NCBI RefSeq assembly: GCF_022063185.1
Contig: NZ_CP091913.1
Span: 2,667,501-2,731,500 of the forward strand
Reading direction: 5' to 3'
From: Nostoc sp. UHCC 0870
GTDB taxonomy: Bacteria > Cyanobacteriota > Cyanobacteriia > Cyanobacteriales > Nostocaceae
Length of the DNA: 64,000 bases
The notes beneath the pieces were generated by a model. That model was not told the DNA's origin. It was given only the letters and a program-made list of their open reading frames with translations, and searched no databases. This document shows, piece after piece, positions 18,766-27,580 of the stretch. Both the position numbers and the translations under genes were made by a program. Every line of letters starts with the position of its first letter. Position 1 is the first letter of the stretch.

Positions 18766-19492
18766 TTTAGATACTCACGACTTACTGACAGCACTGGATT
18801 AGAGCAATCAACTTAATTAATAGATTAAGAAACTGCTTCTACCCTAAAGCTGCGAATTGTCAAAGTTGAAGTAAACTGCAAATCTACATTTATCCTGAGA
18901 GTTAGCTAATCTTAGTATTTAGTACAAAACAGCCAACATAATTATTAAACCACTAAAAATCACTCTTAAATCAATATCAGCAGCAGATATTATTTAAAGA
19001 ATTGTATAAAATCAATTTCATGGGAAATCCCTTGATACAGGGTGCTAACTGTGAAGAATAACGAAAAGTTTATAGCCATACTTCCATCACTAGCATCAAG
19101 CAACTACTACTTGAGATATAGATCAAACTTTAAGTTAATTTGTATTCTACAATACAGGAAACTATAACGATTTAGAATATTCCTCTTGCACAGTTCTGAA
19201 AATGAGATGTGTCATTCTGAATGAAACGTACAATTTTTGAGATGTTTCGCTTTGCTCAACATGACAGCATCCTTTGAGATGTTTCGCTTTGCTCAACATG
19301 ACAGGTTCTTTTGAGATGTTTCGCTTCTCTCAACATGACAGGTTAAGGATTTATGCAAGAGGTTTAATAGTTTGTGATAATCAGAATCCCGACATCTTTG
19401 AGATATCAGGATTTTCAGGTTTTTAGGAAATAAGTTAGGAGGCAGAAGATAAATAAAAAATCAAATATTTGGTTAAAATTCGGCAAATAACA
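18766..19492. other. Intergenic region with 37-bp direct repeats
   Basis: Apart from the repeat array at 19239-19342 (listed separately), the region is AT-rich and shows no gene. It should contain the promoter of the PAS-Crp gene just above 18765. Confidence 0.5.
19239..19342. repeat. Three tandem copies of a 37-bp repeat
   Basis: Three copies of GAGATGTTTCGCTTTGCTCA followed by ACATGACAG, separated by 4-6 variable bases. A single copy in the opposite orientation is at 48396-48428. Both loci share the neighbouring sequence CCTCTT(G)CATAAAT and a GT(A)CGTTTCATTC-like stretch, so a larger ancestral module is repeated. Spacers are too short for a CRISPR. Confidence 0.85.
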
Positions 19493-19876
19493 TTATATTA
19501 ATCCTAAATTAGCTGTTAATTCAATTGCTTTCTCAAAAGTGATACCTTGTTTAGTCGCAATATACAATAATGCTATTACGGCTGAACGGATTGAGTTATC
19601 ACAATGAATCAGAGCAGGTTTTGGTAATTCATTGATGGTATTTAAGACATGGCGTGTAGTTTGATGGTTAATTTCTTCAACTTTAAGAGGTAAATTAAGA
19701 TAACGCAATTCTAGAAATTCCAGTTTATCTCGTTCATCATCTAACCAGCCTTTTTCATCAGGCGATCGCAGGTTAAGTATAGACTTATAGCCATCAGCAA
19801 GAATTTGGGGAAATTGCTCTGGGGTAATTTGCCCTGCGACAGATAATTCATTGTTAATTTTTCTGACGATATCCAT
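19493..19876 (-). CDS. DUF442 / BLH-type phosphatase-like protein
   Basis: A 127-residue protein resembling the dual-specificity-phosphatase-like DUF442 (beta-lactamase hydrolase-like) family. Signs are LSVAGQITPEQFPQILADGY, ILNLRSPDEKGW, and the active-site-like loop HCDNSIRS. Family members usually have HC-x-x-G-x-R-S, so the Gly is replaced by Ser here and activity may be altered. Relatives act in sulfide or redox metabolism, sometimes fused to a metallo-hydrolase; no such partner is adjacent. It is followed upstream by a separate small gene on the same strand. Confidence 0.7.
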   Translation of the reverse strand: MDIVRKINNELSVAGQITPEQFPQILADGYKSILNLRSPDEKGWLDDERDKLEFLELRYLNLPLKVEEINHQTTRHVLNTINELPKPALIHCDNSIRSAVIALLYIATKQGITFEKAIELTANLGLI

Positions 19877-19991
19877 ATTACCACCTTCCTAATAGTGAGT
19901 CATCAATTTTGCAGATAACTCTAATAGTAAGAACTCAGGAACAAAAAATATTGAAAAATTTCTCCTGAATTCTTACTAAGAATCTTCATGT

Positions 19992-20159
19992 TTAAAAATC
20001 TTGTTTTTCTGGTATATCCCCCTCAAAAGGCTGAACACCTGTTGCTGGGTAGTCATCATCTCTCACACCAAAGATTCTAGAAACTGCACCTGAGAGATAG
20101 TTAATTAATTGCTGTCCTAAGTTTTGGATTTTTTGCAGTAAATTTTTAGAGGTAGACAT
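19992..20159 (-). CDS. Small cyanobacterial protein, 55 residues
   Basis: A frame of 55 residues starting MSTSKNLLQKIQNLGQQLIN and ending PFEGDIPEKQDF, with a conserved-looking DDDYPATGVQPFEG segment. AAAGGGAAAA precedes the ATG by a few bases. The N-terminal half is an amphipathic helix, as in several small cyanobacterial proteins. Role unknown; it may be co-transcribed with the DUF442 gene, whose start is 115 bp downstream. Confidence 0.6.
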   Translation of the reverse strand: MSTSKNLLQKIQNLGQQLINYLSGAVSRIFGVRDDDYPATGVQPFEGDIPEKQDF

Positions 20160-20817
20160 AAATTTTCCCTTTTAAATTTGTTTTAAACACCGATTAATTG
20201 AAAATGAATTGCTAATGTTAGCTATCTGATAACTGCATTTTAATTAATGTTTCCTCATCTCTCAAACAAAATTTTCAACATTGAATATATGGGCAGAAAA
20301 TGCTATAAATCTCGAATTTTTACATCAAAATAGTAAATGAGGAAAGCCAGCATCGCTTTTTCGATGAACCCAATAACGATATTGGATTCTCATCAGCTAA
20401 CTTCTACAACTTTTTGACTACAAAAATTACTTCTTTGTAAACAAAATCTTGTTCTAGGCATAACAAGACATAGATGTTTACTGAAGTATATTTGTAACCA
20501 GTGTGAGTATAAAGCAAGCTATTGAGGTAATCCAATTAATGCTGGCGTTTTCTACACTTTTAAATTTATGTCAAAAATTTGAGGAACTTGTGAGGAAATG
20601 GCTTACAGGAGAAATTTTTTTTGGCGATAAAATCTCTAATTATTTCTCTGTGCCTTAGTGTCTCTGTGGTTGAAAAGCTCTTGATTTCACCACAGAAACC
20701 CTAAGGCACAGAGAGTAGAGCGGGAAATATTCTCCTCACAACTTCCTCAAATTTTCCTCTTAACTTCAAAAATGAATGTCTCTAGGCTGTAGTCCCCAAA
20801 TTTCTGAGGACAAAACG
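20160..20817. other. Intergenic region with a long inverted repeat
   Basis: The long hairpin at 20644-20715 has arms CTCTGTGCCTTAG and CTAAGGCACAGAG around TTTCACCACAG. A related sequence is at 55071-55126. The rest is AT-rich, and no gene was seen. Confidence 0.6.
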
Positions 20818-20919
20818 ATGAACAAGAGAAACTTTGCAACTATAGATGGTAATGAGGCTGTGGCTCAAGTTGTCTATCGATGGCTAAATGTATCAAGTTG
20901 TGAGGGTGTAGAAGTTTAG
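20818..20919 (+). pseudogene. nifJ: nifJ 5' remnant (pyruvate:ferredoxin oxidoreductase)
   Basis: The 33-codon frame begins MNKRNFATIDGNEAVAQVVY, matching the highly conserved N-terminus of pyruvate:ferredoxin (flavodoxin) oxidoreductase (typically FATIDGNEAVA-x-V-A-Y). The match fades after about 22 residues into VSSCEGVEV and a TAG. The full enzyme is about 1190 residues, so nearly all of it is lost. GAGGA lies just before the ATG. The next gene is the dihydroorotate dehydrogenase-like gene that often follows nifJ in cyanobacteria, supporting in-place deletion. A leader peptide is an alternative but unlikely. Confidence 0.72.
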
Positions 20920-20997
20920 AGTTTTGCAACCTACACCATACATTCGTTAACTTGATTGAGATGTTAATTTTATAACATAACCAGGAAATATATCAAC

Positions 20998-22029
20998 ATG
21001 GACTTAACAACTAGTTATATGGGGATGAAGCTGCGATCGCCACTCGTGCCGTCAGCATCTCCCCTGACGGGCGAAATTGATAGTATTGTGTGGATGGAAG
21101 ATGCTGGTGCAGGTGCGATCGTACTTCCTTCGCTGTTTGAAGAACAGTTAAGCATGGAAAGTCACGAACTGCATCATCATCTGACCTATGGGACAGAAAG
21201 TTTTGCTGAGTCTTTAAGCTATTTCCCCGAACCTGAAAACTTTCGTCTTGGGCCTGACGAATATCTAGAGTTGATTTATAAAACCAAAGAAAAGGTAAAA
21301 ATTCCCATTATCGCCAGCCTCAACGGTTCTTCACTAGATGGCTGGACTGACTACGCCAGAATGATTGAACAAGCTGGTGCGGCAGCGTTGGAATTGAATA
21401 TTTACACTGTACATACTGATCCACAACTGACAAGCGAACAGATAGAGCAGAGCTATATCAATATGTTAAAGGTAGTTAAAGCTGCCGTATCCATTCCTGT
21501 AGCTGTTAAGCTCAGTCCTTATTTTACCAATATGGCAAACATGGCCAAGCGTTTCGATGATGCCGGGGCTGATGCTTTGGTATTATTTAACCGCTTTTAC
21601 CAGCCAGATATCAACCTAGAAACCCTAGAGGTAAAGCCTCATGTACTCTTAAGCACCCCCCAAGCCATGCGTTTACCTCTGCGCTGGATTGCCATTCTTT
21701 ATGGTCGGATCAATGCTAACTTAGCTGCTACCAGTGGTATTCATACTGCCCATGATGTTATCAAGATGCTCATGGCTGGGGCAAACATCACCATGCTGTG
21801 TTCTGTTTTATTACGGCATGGTATCAACCATATTCGGTGTATAGAAGAAGAAATGCGCGAATGGATGGAAAAACACGAATACGAATCTTTACAACAGCTT
21901 CAAGGTAGCATGAGCCAGAAAAACTGTCCTAACCCCAGTGCCTTTGAACGCGCTCAATATATGCGAGCTTTGCAAACCTATAAACCAGAATGGGGCAGAA
22001 TTTACGAGCCGTCTAATTATCATGGATAG
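20998..22029 (+). CDS. Dihydroorotate dehydrogenase-like protein
   Basis: A 343-residue flavin-type TIM-barrel protein: MDLTTSYMGMKLRSPLVPSA start, PIIASLNGSSLDGW, AALELNIYTVHTD, VAVKLSPYFTNMANMA and DALVLFNRFYQPDI. This class is annotated as dihydroorotate dehydrogenase-like and commonly sits downstream of nifJ in cyanobacteria. The pyrimidine role is doubtful, because its barrel diverges from the true pyrD enzymes. It may have been translated with nifJ before that gene was lost and now depends on what remains upstream. Confidence 0.78.
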   Translation: MDLTTSYMGMKLRSPLVPSASPLTGEIDSIVWMEDAGAGAIVLPSLFEEQLSMESHELHHHLTYGTESFAESLSYFPEPENFRLGPDEYLELIYKTKEKVKIPIIASLNGSSLDGWTDYARMIEQAGAAALELNIYTVHTDPQLTSEQIEQSYINMLKVVKAAVSIPVAVKLSPYFTNMANMAKRFDDAGADALVLFNRFYQPDINLETLEVKPHVLLSTPQAMRLPLRWIAILYGRINANLAATSGIHTAHDVIKMLMAGANITMLCSVLLRHGINHIRCIEEEMREWMEKHEYESLQQLQGSMSQKNCPNPSAFERAQYMRALQTYKPEWGRIYEPSNYHG

Positions 22030-22041
22030 GGGATAGGGGAC

Positions 22042-22173
22042 TGGGGGTGTAGGGGTGTAGGGGTGTAGGGGTGTAGGGGTGTAGGGGTGTAGGGGTGTAG
22101 GGGTGTAGGGGTGTAGGGGTGTAGGGGTGTAGGGGTGTAGGGGTGTAGGGGTGTAGGGGTGTAGGGGTGTAGG
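22042..22173. repeat. Tandem TGTAGGGG octamer array
   Basis: About 16 perfect copies of the 8-bp unit TGTAGGGG. The opposite strand gives a long frame of repeated TPLHPY, which is an artefact of the repeat. A related CCCCTACA array is at 33148-33255. Confidence 0.95.
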
Positions 22174-22205
22174 AGAGACAAGGGAGACAGCAAGTCATAT
22201 CCAAT

Positions 22206-22271
22206 GCCCAATCCCCTAATTACGAATTACGAATTACGTTAGCAGAGCGGGGCGTTAGCCCATTACGAATT
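22206..22271. repeat. AATTACG-type palindromic repeat, copy
   Basis: AATTACG units flank GTTAGCAGAGCGGGGCGTTA and end CATTACGAATTA. A close copy is at 51063-51119 and a variant at 13125-13181. It ends just before the phosphofructokinase start. Confidence 0.8.
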
Positions 22272-22278
22272 ATTTACT

Positions 22279-23379
22279 ATGCGTAAACGAATTGGCATTC
22301 TAACTAGCGGCGGTGACTGTCCGGGATTGAATTGTGTGATTCGCGCAGTTGTCAGTCATGCGACACTTACTTATGATTGGGAAGTGTTAGGTATTCCCTA
22401 TGCGACCAAAGGGTTGCTTGAGCGTCAAACGATCGCACTTAATATGCACGGTTGGGATTTGCGGGGTATTGACCCATTACTGAATATGGGTGGCACAATT
22501 TTAGGCACAATTAATAAAGGCGATACCTTAGCTCATATAGATGAGATGCTTGCCAGTTATGAGGCGTTGGCTTTGGATGCGCTGATTGCCATTGGTGGTG
22601 ATGGAAGTTTAAGTATTATTAATGAACTTGCTACCCAAGGTAATTGGAATTTAGTTGCTATCCCCAAAACTATTGATAATGATGTCGCCCTCACAGAACG
22701 AGCCATTGGGTTTGATACTGCTGTAAATACAATTGTTGATGCGATCAATCGTCTAACTTTCACAGCCGCTAGTCACGATCGCGTGATGATTGTGGAAGTT
22801 ATGGGACGCACAGCCGGACATTTAGCACTCCACTCTGGCATAGCTGGCGGTGCAGACGTGATTTTAATCCCGGAACTAGCATACACAATTAAGGGATTAT
22901 GTCAACATATAGCAGAATTGCGCGATCGCTGGCAACGTAAATTTGCGATCGTTGTAGTCGCCGAAGGAGCAAAGTTGTGTATGGAAGATATGTCCAACAC
23001 CACAAACTCTTCCCCCGCTCCCAACTCCCCAATCCTTACTCTCCCCCCTCCCAAATGCGGCAAAGGTCAATACATCGCCGAACAGATTGCTCTTTGTAGC
23101 GGCAATCTTATAGATACTAGAGTTTCTGTTTTAGGGCATATTCAGCGTGGTGGTATACCATCGGCACTTGATCGATTAACAGCCACCGTTTTCGGTAAAG
23201 CAGCCGTTGATTTAGTCGCTAAAGGTCAATTTGGTCAAATGCTAGCTTGGCAACATGGGGAAGTTGTTGCTGTTCCCATTCAAGAAGCTGTAGCGCAAAG
23301 TCCCTTACACGTAGATCCCGATGGTTACTTAGTACAAAGTGCGCGTTCTTTGGGCATTTATGTTGGCGAAAAAACCTAA
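22279..23379 (+). CDS. pfkA: 6-phosphofructokinase
   Basis: A 366-residue PFK that phosphorylates fructose 6-phosphate in glycolysis. It has the nucleotide-binding start RIGILTSGGDCPGLNCVIRA, GGDGS at 106-110, the catalytic loop PKTIDND at 129-135, MGRTAGHLALHSG and GHIQRGG. GGDG is the ATP-type residue pattern, whereas the Lys in PKTIDND is typical of PPi-type enzymes, so the phosphoryl donor is not settled by sequence. A short low-complexity insert (about 236-260, Ser/Pro-rich) sits before KCGKGQYIAEQI. It stands alone; a palindromic repeat follows 8 bp after the stop. Confidence 0.93.
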   Translation: MRKRIGILTSGGDCPGLNCVIRAVVSHATLTYDWEVLGIPYATKGLLERQTIALNMHGWDLRGIDPLLNMGGTILGTINKGDTLAHIDEMLASYEALALDALIAIGGDGSLSIINELATQGNWNLVAIPKTIDNDVALTERAIGFDTAVNTIVDAINRLTFTAASHDRVMIVEVMGRTAGHLALHSGIAGGADVILIPELAYTIKGLCQHIAELRDRWQRKFAIVVVAEGAKLCMEDMSNTTNSSPAPNSPILTLPPPKCGKGQYIAEQIALCSGNLIDTRVSVLGHIQRGGIPSALDRLTATVFGKAAVDLVAKGQFGQMLAWQHGEVVAVPIQEAVAQSPLHVDPDGYLVQSARSLGIYVGEKT

Positions 23380-23386
23380 ACGGTTT

Positions 23387-23436
23387 GTAGTAAGGACTTT
23401 AGTCCTGATTTTTCTAAGGACTAAAGTCCTTACTAC
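23387..23436. repeat. GTAGTAAGGAC palindrome, copy 2
   Basis: A 50-bp inverted repeat, GTAGTAAGGACTTTAG...CTAAAGTCCTTACTAC, intact here and at 14945-14994, and interrupted at 35658-35837. It lies between convergent genes and could form a bidirectional terminator. Its right part supplies the last codons and stop of the 23414-24736 gene. Confidence 0.88.
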
Positions 23437-24736
23437 CAACTTGCTTATACCTTGCTTCCCCCTTTTCTTGAGAACCAATGCCCATAACTATTAGTCCTTG
23501 CCAGTATAGATAGACTAAAATCTCTAAATTCTCCCCAAAAGTATAGAGAAATAGAATCATCAAAATACTCAAGCCAACTTTAGCGGCGGGACGGTTGGGA
23601 TCTAAAGACTTAATTAACAAATCAACGAAACTGAAAGCCATTGGTACAGCTATGGCGATAAACCCGACAATGCCCTTAACAAACAATACACCTGCCCAAG
23701 TATGGTGAGAACCAATAGGCATATATTCTACTAGGTGAGGCCCGGCTTCAACTATGCCATGTCCCCAAATTGGAGCTTCAGTATGCCAACGATAAACCGC
23801 AATCCGTTTTAAAGCCATACGTACCCGTGTTGAACCCGCCCTTGCAGCCTTAAAACCATCCCAAAAATTATTAAAAGCTAAAATAATCGATGGCGAGAAA
23901 ATCCCCCCCAGGTAACTAGTGATTCCTAGTCCAATTAAGATCATTGGGCGAGCCAGTCCAGATAAAACCGTTGTCAGCAAGGGAATCGCCACAATACAAA
24001 CTTGAGCCATGCGAGACTTACAAACGAAGCACATGATTATAGATCCGATTAAGCCAAACCACCGCCATCTTTTATTTTTTTCTTGCAAGGCCAACATAAA
24101 ATTAACATTGCCGACAAAACCTAAAGCTGGCCCCCAAGGGGTAAATAGCCGCCAACGCAAATCACCTGTACTACCATCAATTTCATAGAGAGGGACATCA
24201 AAAAATTCATTACCCGGCCCTCCTACTGCTTTTAATGGTGAGACATATAAGATTTGGGGCAAGTGCAGCATGGGAGTTAACAATAAAAAAGGGGTAATTA
24301 TTAACGTATGAAAACCAACAACACAAACAGCCCGATAAATAATTTGTGGGCGAATTTTTAAACAACCCGCCAAGGGATAAAGAGCCAATGCAGCCCAACC
24401 TTTAGCCCAACCAATGGAAGACTTAATAATTAAACTAGTTGGCAGATTGTAGTCCATATGTCCAGCAACCAAGGCTACTTCCATCGCCAACATCCCAGCA
24501 ATCCACACCCAGATAGACAAGGGAATAGAAATTTTCTCCTCTGGTGGGGTGTCTTTTGTCTGTGCCAGGATTTTAATTAAGAGAAATAGTAGCAGCACCC
24601 AACACAAAACAGACCCCACAACATATAGTCCACCAAAAACCCAAATAAAGTAGGTGTTAGCGATCGCCCACCATACCACTTTTTCCGGTACATTCTCCGG
24701 CTGAATATCATGTTCTAACTTAAAAAATTTTTTCAT
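23414..24736 (-). CDS. O-antigen ligase / Wzy-like polysaccharide polymerase
   Basis: A 440-residue inner-membrane protein with about ten hydrophobic segments. The large extracytoplasmic loop contains R-x-R-M-A-L-K-R and WGHGIVEAG...GSHHTWAGVLF, as in O-antigen ligase/polymerase (PF04932-type) proteins. It should join polysaccharide repeat units outside the membrane. It is the last gene of the wza-wzz-wzy order on the minus strand. Its final seven or so residues and stop are encoded within a dispersed palindrome. Confidence 0.75.
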   Translation of the reverse strand: MKKFFKLEHDIQPENVPEKVVWWAIANTYFIWVFGGLYVVGSVLCWVLLLFLLIKILAQTKDTPPEEKISIPLSIWVWIAGMLAMEVALVAGHMDYNLPTSLIIKSSIGWAKGWAALALYPLAGCLKIRPQIIYRAVCVVGFHTLIITPFLLLTPMLHLPQILYVSPLKAVGGPGNEFFDVPLYEIDGSTGDLRWRLFTPWGPALGFVGNVNFMLALQEKNKRWRWFGLIGSIIMCFVCKSRMAQVCIVAIPLLTTVLSGLARPMILIGLGITSYLGGIFSPSIILAFNNFWDGFKAARAGSTRVRMALKRIAVYRWHTEAPIWGHGIVEAGPHLVEYMPIGSHHTWAGVLFVKGIVGFIAIAVPMAFSFVDLLIKSLDPNRPAAKVGLSILMILFLYTFGENLEILVYLYWQGLIVMGIGSQEKGEARYKQVGSKDFSP

Positions 24737-24769
24737 TACTCCCTGTCACCTGTCACCTGTTCCCTATCC

Positions 24770-26164
24770 TCAAGACAACCAATTAGCAAGCTTATCTATC
24801 CAAGGTTTACGAATCCACAATATTAAAAGACCGAGGGTAGAAAAAACTGAACCAGCGGCCGCCCCAGCGAAAATCAAGCCCTTTTTAGGAGTTGTGGGGT
24901 CTTTTGGTAAACTAGGCTGCATTGCCATCTGTATCAAAGGATAGGCCGAAAAAATATCTCCTTGGCCTAAATCTAATTTGGTTAGTGTGGAAGCAAAGAC
25001 AGCTTCGGCAATCTGTTGATCTCGCTTCAAATTTTCTAAGATAGATTGCCGTTGAGATAGACTATCTAAACGCCTCTCTAGGCGAGCAATTTCGGAGTCC
25101 AAAGCTTTAATCTGAGCTAGGAGTCCCTTTTGATCAGATTGGTAAACTATTAAACTTTGGAATAATGTATCCCTGCCAGACCCATTCACTGCTAAAGTTA
25201 AACGGATTAGTGTGTTTGGAGTCAGTTGTTTACGTGTAAGGAATTTACTGCGGTCTAAAAGAGCAATCCAAGCAGCCTCACGACGTTTACTTTCCTTAAT
25301 AACTTGGGGATGGTTATCACCATACTTAGTCATTAAAACTTCTAAGCTTGTTGTCGCTTCACTGTAGTCCTTGAGGTTTTTTTGAAAGATTTGGTCTGCA
25401 TGGAGCAAAAACCCATCGGCTGCTTCTTGGGGAGTCAGTCCTAAATCTTGGATCAGCTGCTGCATTCTTTTGCTGGTAAGTTGCTCTTGGGCTGTAGCCT
25501 CTGCACGTTGTCGGCGCAACTGCTCAATATTAGAAGAGAGATTACCCACTTGATCAGGAAAACTCAAGCCAGAGCGTACTTTGTATTCCGACAGCCGTGT
25601 TTGAGATTCTTCGAGTTTCTTTTGAGTGGAAAGCAAGATTTTTTGCGTAGGTTGACCACGCTGACTGATTTCCTCAGCCCGTAAAGCATTGATGCGATCT
25701 ACCATTGCTTGATAGAGAGCCAAAGATTTAATGCGTGCATCCTCTGGACTTTTACCTGTCATCTCAAACAACATCATGGTAGTGTTGTCTAACAGTTTGA
25801 TCCGGGGCTTGAATGACTCATCTGGCATTTTAGCGATCGCAGCTGCTGCCTTTAATACTGGCTCACTGGTAAAAATATATTCATAATTAGCTCTAGGATC
25901 GAAAGTAGAACTACCCAACCCAGAAGCACTAAAGGAAGAAGCCTGACCAATTTCTGGTAGGTTAACATTCACACCAAAACTAGCCCCGGTTAAAATCAGC
26001 GCAAACTCACTAGTGTAGGTTGGTTTCGTCACTTTTAAATACTGGATTGTTGACCCCCAGATCAGAACATTACCCAACACACTCAGCACCCCATAACGCA
26101 ACCATCGGGCTTTTACAATACCGATAATGATTGCTAGGGGAAAAATCAAGCGTCGTTCTGTCAT
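24770..26164 (-). CDS. Polysaccharide co-polymerase, Wzz/GumC-like
   Basis: A 464-residue protein with an N-terminal membrane segment (about 22-42), a long periplasmic coiled coil (about 160-400) and a C-terminal segment (GLIFAGAAAGSVFSTLGLLIL). This is the Wzz/GumC chain-length layout, but no BY-kinase domain is fused. It should control chain length and link polymerase to export. Its ATG overlaps the stop of the wza-like gene at 26161-26164, so the two are coupled. Confidence 0.8.
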   Translation of the reverse strand: MTERRLIFPLAIIIGIVKARWLRYGVLSVLGNVLIWGSTIQYLKVTKPTYTSEFALILTGASFGVNVNLPEIGQASSFSASGLGSSTFDPRANYEYIFTSEPVLKAAAAIAKMPDESFKPRIKLLDNTTMMLFEMTGKSPEDARIKSLALYQAMVDRINALRAEEISQRGQPTQKILLSTQKKLEESQTRLSEYKVRSGLSFPDQVGNLSSNIEQLRRQRAEATAQEQLTSKRMQQLIQDLGLTPQEAADGFLLHADQIFQKNLKDYSEATTSLEVLMTKYGDNHPQVIKESKRREAAWIALLDRSKFLTRKQLTPNTLIRLTLAVNGSGRDTLFQSLIVYQSDQKGLLAQIKALDSEIARLERRLDSLSQRQSILENLKRDQQIAEAVFASTLTKLDLGQGDIFSAYPLIQMAMQPSLPKDPTTPKKGLIFAGAAAGSVFSTLGLLILWIRKPWIDKLANWLS

Positions 26165-27180
26165 CTGAATATATTTCGTAGAATTGAGAGAGGGTTAAGA
26201 ATGGTTTGGATCACGTCCCGAAATTCCACTACTTTGGAGTCATAACAGACGACAATATCATTGCCCATTAAAAAGGGATTATTAGCATCATTATTTTTCG
26301 TATCCATAAGCAGTCTGTTGACACTCCGCTCTATGTAAGTAGTTTTCCCTGTTAATTGTTCAGTTCTCGCCAGTACGGCTTTACGTGCTGCATTAGTTCC
26401 CCGTGTTCCTCCTGCACAGTTAGCCGCAGCCACCGCATGAGAAAAACGCGCACCATAAGCAAAAGATACGCCATCAGGAGGAGGATTACTAGGATCTGGT
26501 TCAGTCACATTCGAGAGGAAGACTTTCACCCCAATGGGGGTAATTGGTGAAGGACGGACTAACTCATTGTGCATCTTGCCAGAATCGGGGATGATAATGC
26601 GATCGCCTGCAATGAGTGGGATATCTGCAAAGGGTTCACCGGTTAAAATTCCAGACAAATCTACTATCCGGGTTTCTCTATCGCGGATCAATTGAATGCG
26701 TTTAATATCAGCATTAGGTTTAACTCCACCAGCATCGCGGATAGCCACCGCCAAGTAACGGTTAGGGGGATATTGTCCCGCCACTGCTACCGGGGGTTGG
26801 GTTCTATCACCTGGAGAGAGTTCATTAATAAATACCCGTCCCGGTAAAAATGTCGCCCCACTGACAAAGACTTCCACTGAAGCCCACTGCACCACCCTCA
26901 CGTTTACTTGCAAAAACGAGGGTTGGAAGAAAGCCCCATGAATCAAAGCTGTAGTGAGATTTTCCTCAACTTGCTTTGGTTCTAACCCCACCACAGGTAA
27001 AGGAGATAAATAGGGAATCTCCAAATCTCCCTCTAAATTGACCTCAAAAATGCCACTAAACTCCTCCCCTTCAGGAATGATCACCTTAACGCGATCGCCA
27101 GGAGATAGAGGTAAAGCAAAACTGGGTGTTGTCCAACTCAAAATTATGAATATGGCATGGAAAATTATATGTTTGAACAT
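26161..27180 (-). CDS. Polysaccharide export protein, Wza-like
   Basis: A 339-residue outer-membrane polysaccharide export protein. A signal peptide precedes the Poly_export domain (LSPGDRVKVIIPEGEEFSGI, then DGD/LEIPYL). SLBB-like segments follow (about 90-190; VEVFVSGATFLPGRVFI). The C-terminal half is longer than in Wza and lacks an obvious lipobox. It is the first gene of the minus-strand export operon, divergent from the biosynthetic genes at 27581. Confidence 0.8.
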   Translation of the reverse strand: MFKHIIFHAIFIILSWTTPSFALPLSPGDRVKVIIPEGEEFSGIFEVNLEGDLEIPYLSPLPVVGLEPKQVEENLTTALIHGAFFQPSFLQVNVRVVQWASVEVFVSGATFLPGRVFINELSPGDRTQPPVAVAGQYPPNRYLAVAIRDAGGVKPNADIKRIQLIRDRETRIVDLSGILTGEPFADIPLIAGDRIIIPDSGKMHNELVRPSPITPIGVKVFLSNVTEPDPSNPPPDGVSFAYGARFSHAVAAANCAGGTRGTNAARKAVLARTEQLTGKTTYIERSVNRLLMDTKNNDANNPFLMGNDIVVCYDSKVVEFRDVIQTILNPLSILRNIFR

Positions 27181-27580
27181 TGACCCTGAAAATATTTAAG
27201 TATTAATTGCATAACGTTACAAAAAGCTTCTTTTTATCTAGTTAAAATTACAGTTCTTCAATGATGCTATTAACCTATACGAAATGTAAAAAATATAAAC
27301 CGTATGAATTCAAAATCAGAATACCCTTTTAATCTATTTAACTAACTAATAAACCCTGCATTTTGCTTGTAAACAGTGGAAATGCTGACTAAATACCAAC
27401 AGTAATTATTGCCTATCAGTGATTTTACTCTTGCATTATTTAAGGCGTTTTTAAGTGATAAGCGAGAAAATATTTATACTATCAATTCGGATAAAGACAA
27501 AAAGCTTTGTATAAGGATATTATACCAGTCATCAAAATTAGACACTGGTAACTGATAACCGATAACTGATAACTGATTTA
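27181..27580. promoter_or_regulatory. Divergent promoter region of the EPS locus
   Basis: A 400-bp AT-rich gap between the wza-like gene (minus) and the pyruvyltransferase gene (plus). Both operon promoters should lie here, but no boxes are assigned. The right end carries AACTGATAACCGATAACTGA-type tandem units (27546-27572), abutting the plus-strand start. Confidence 0.45.

Noticed and set aside
19239..19342. Repeat array resembling a CRISPR
   Set aside because: Only three units, spacers of 4-6 bases and no cas genes. A solitary copy elsewhere shows it is a dispersed repeat.
22013..22211. Two overlapping minus-strand frames of repeated TPLHPY
   Set aside because: They are translations of the TGTAGGGG tandem array in different frames; no start signal or non-repeat content supports a gene.
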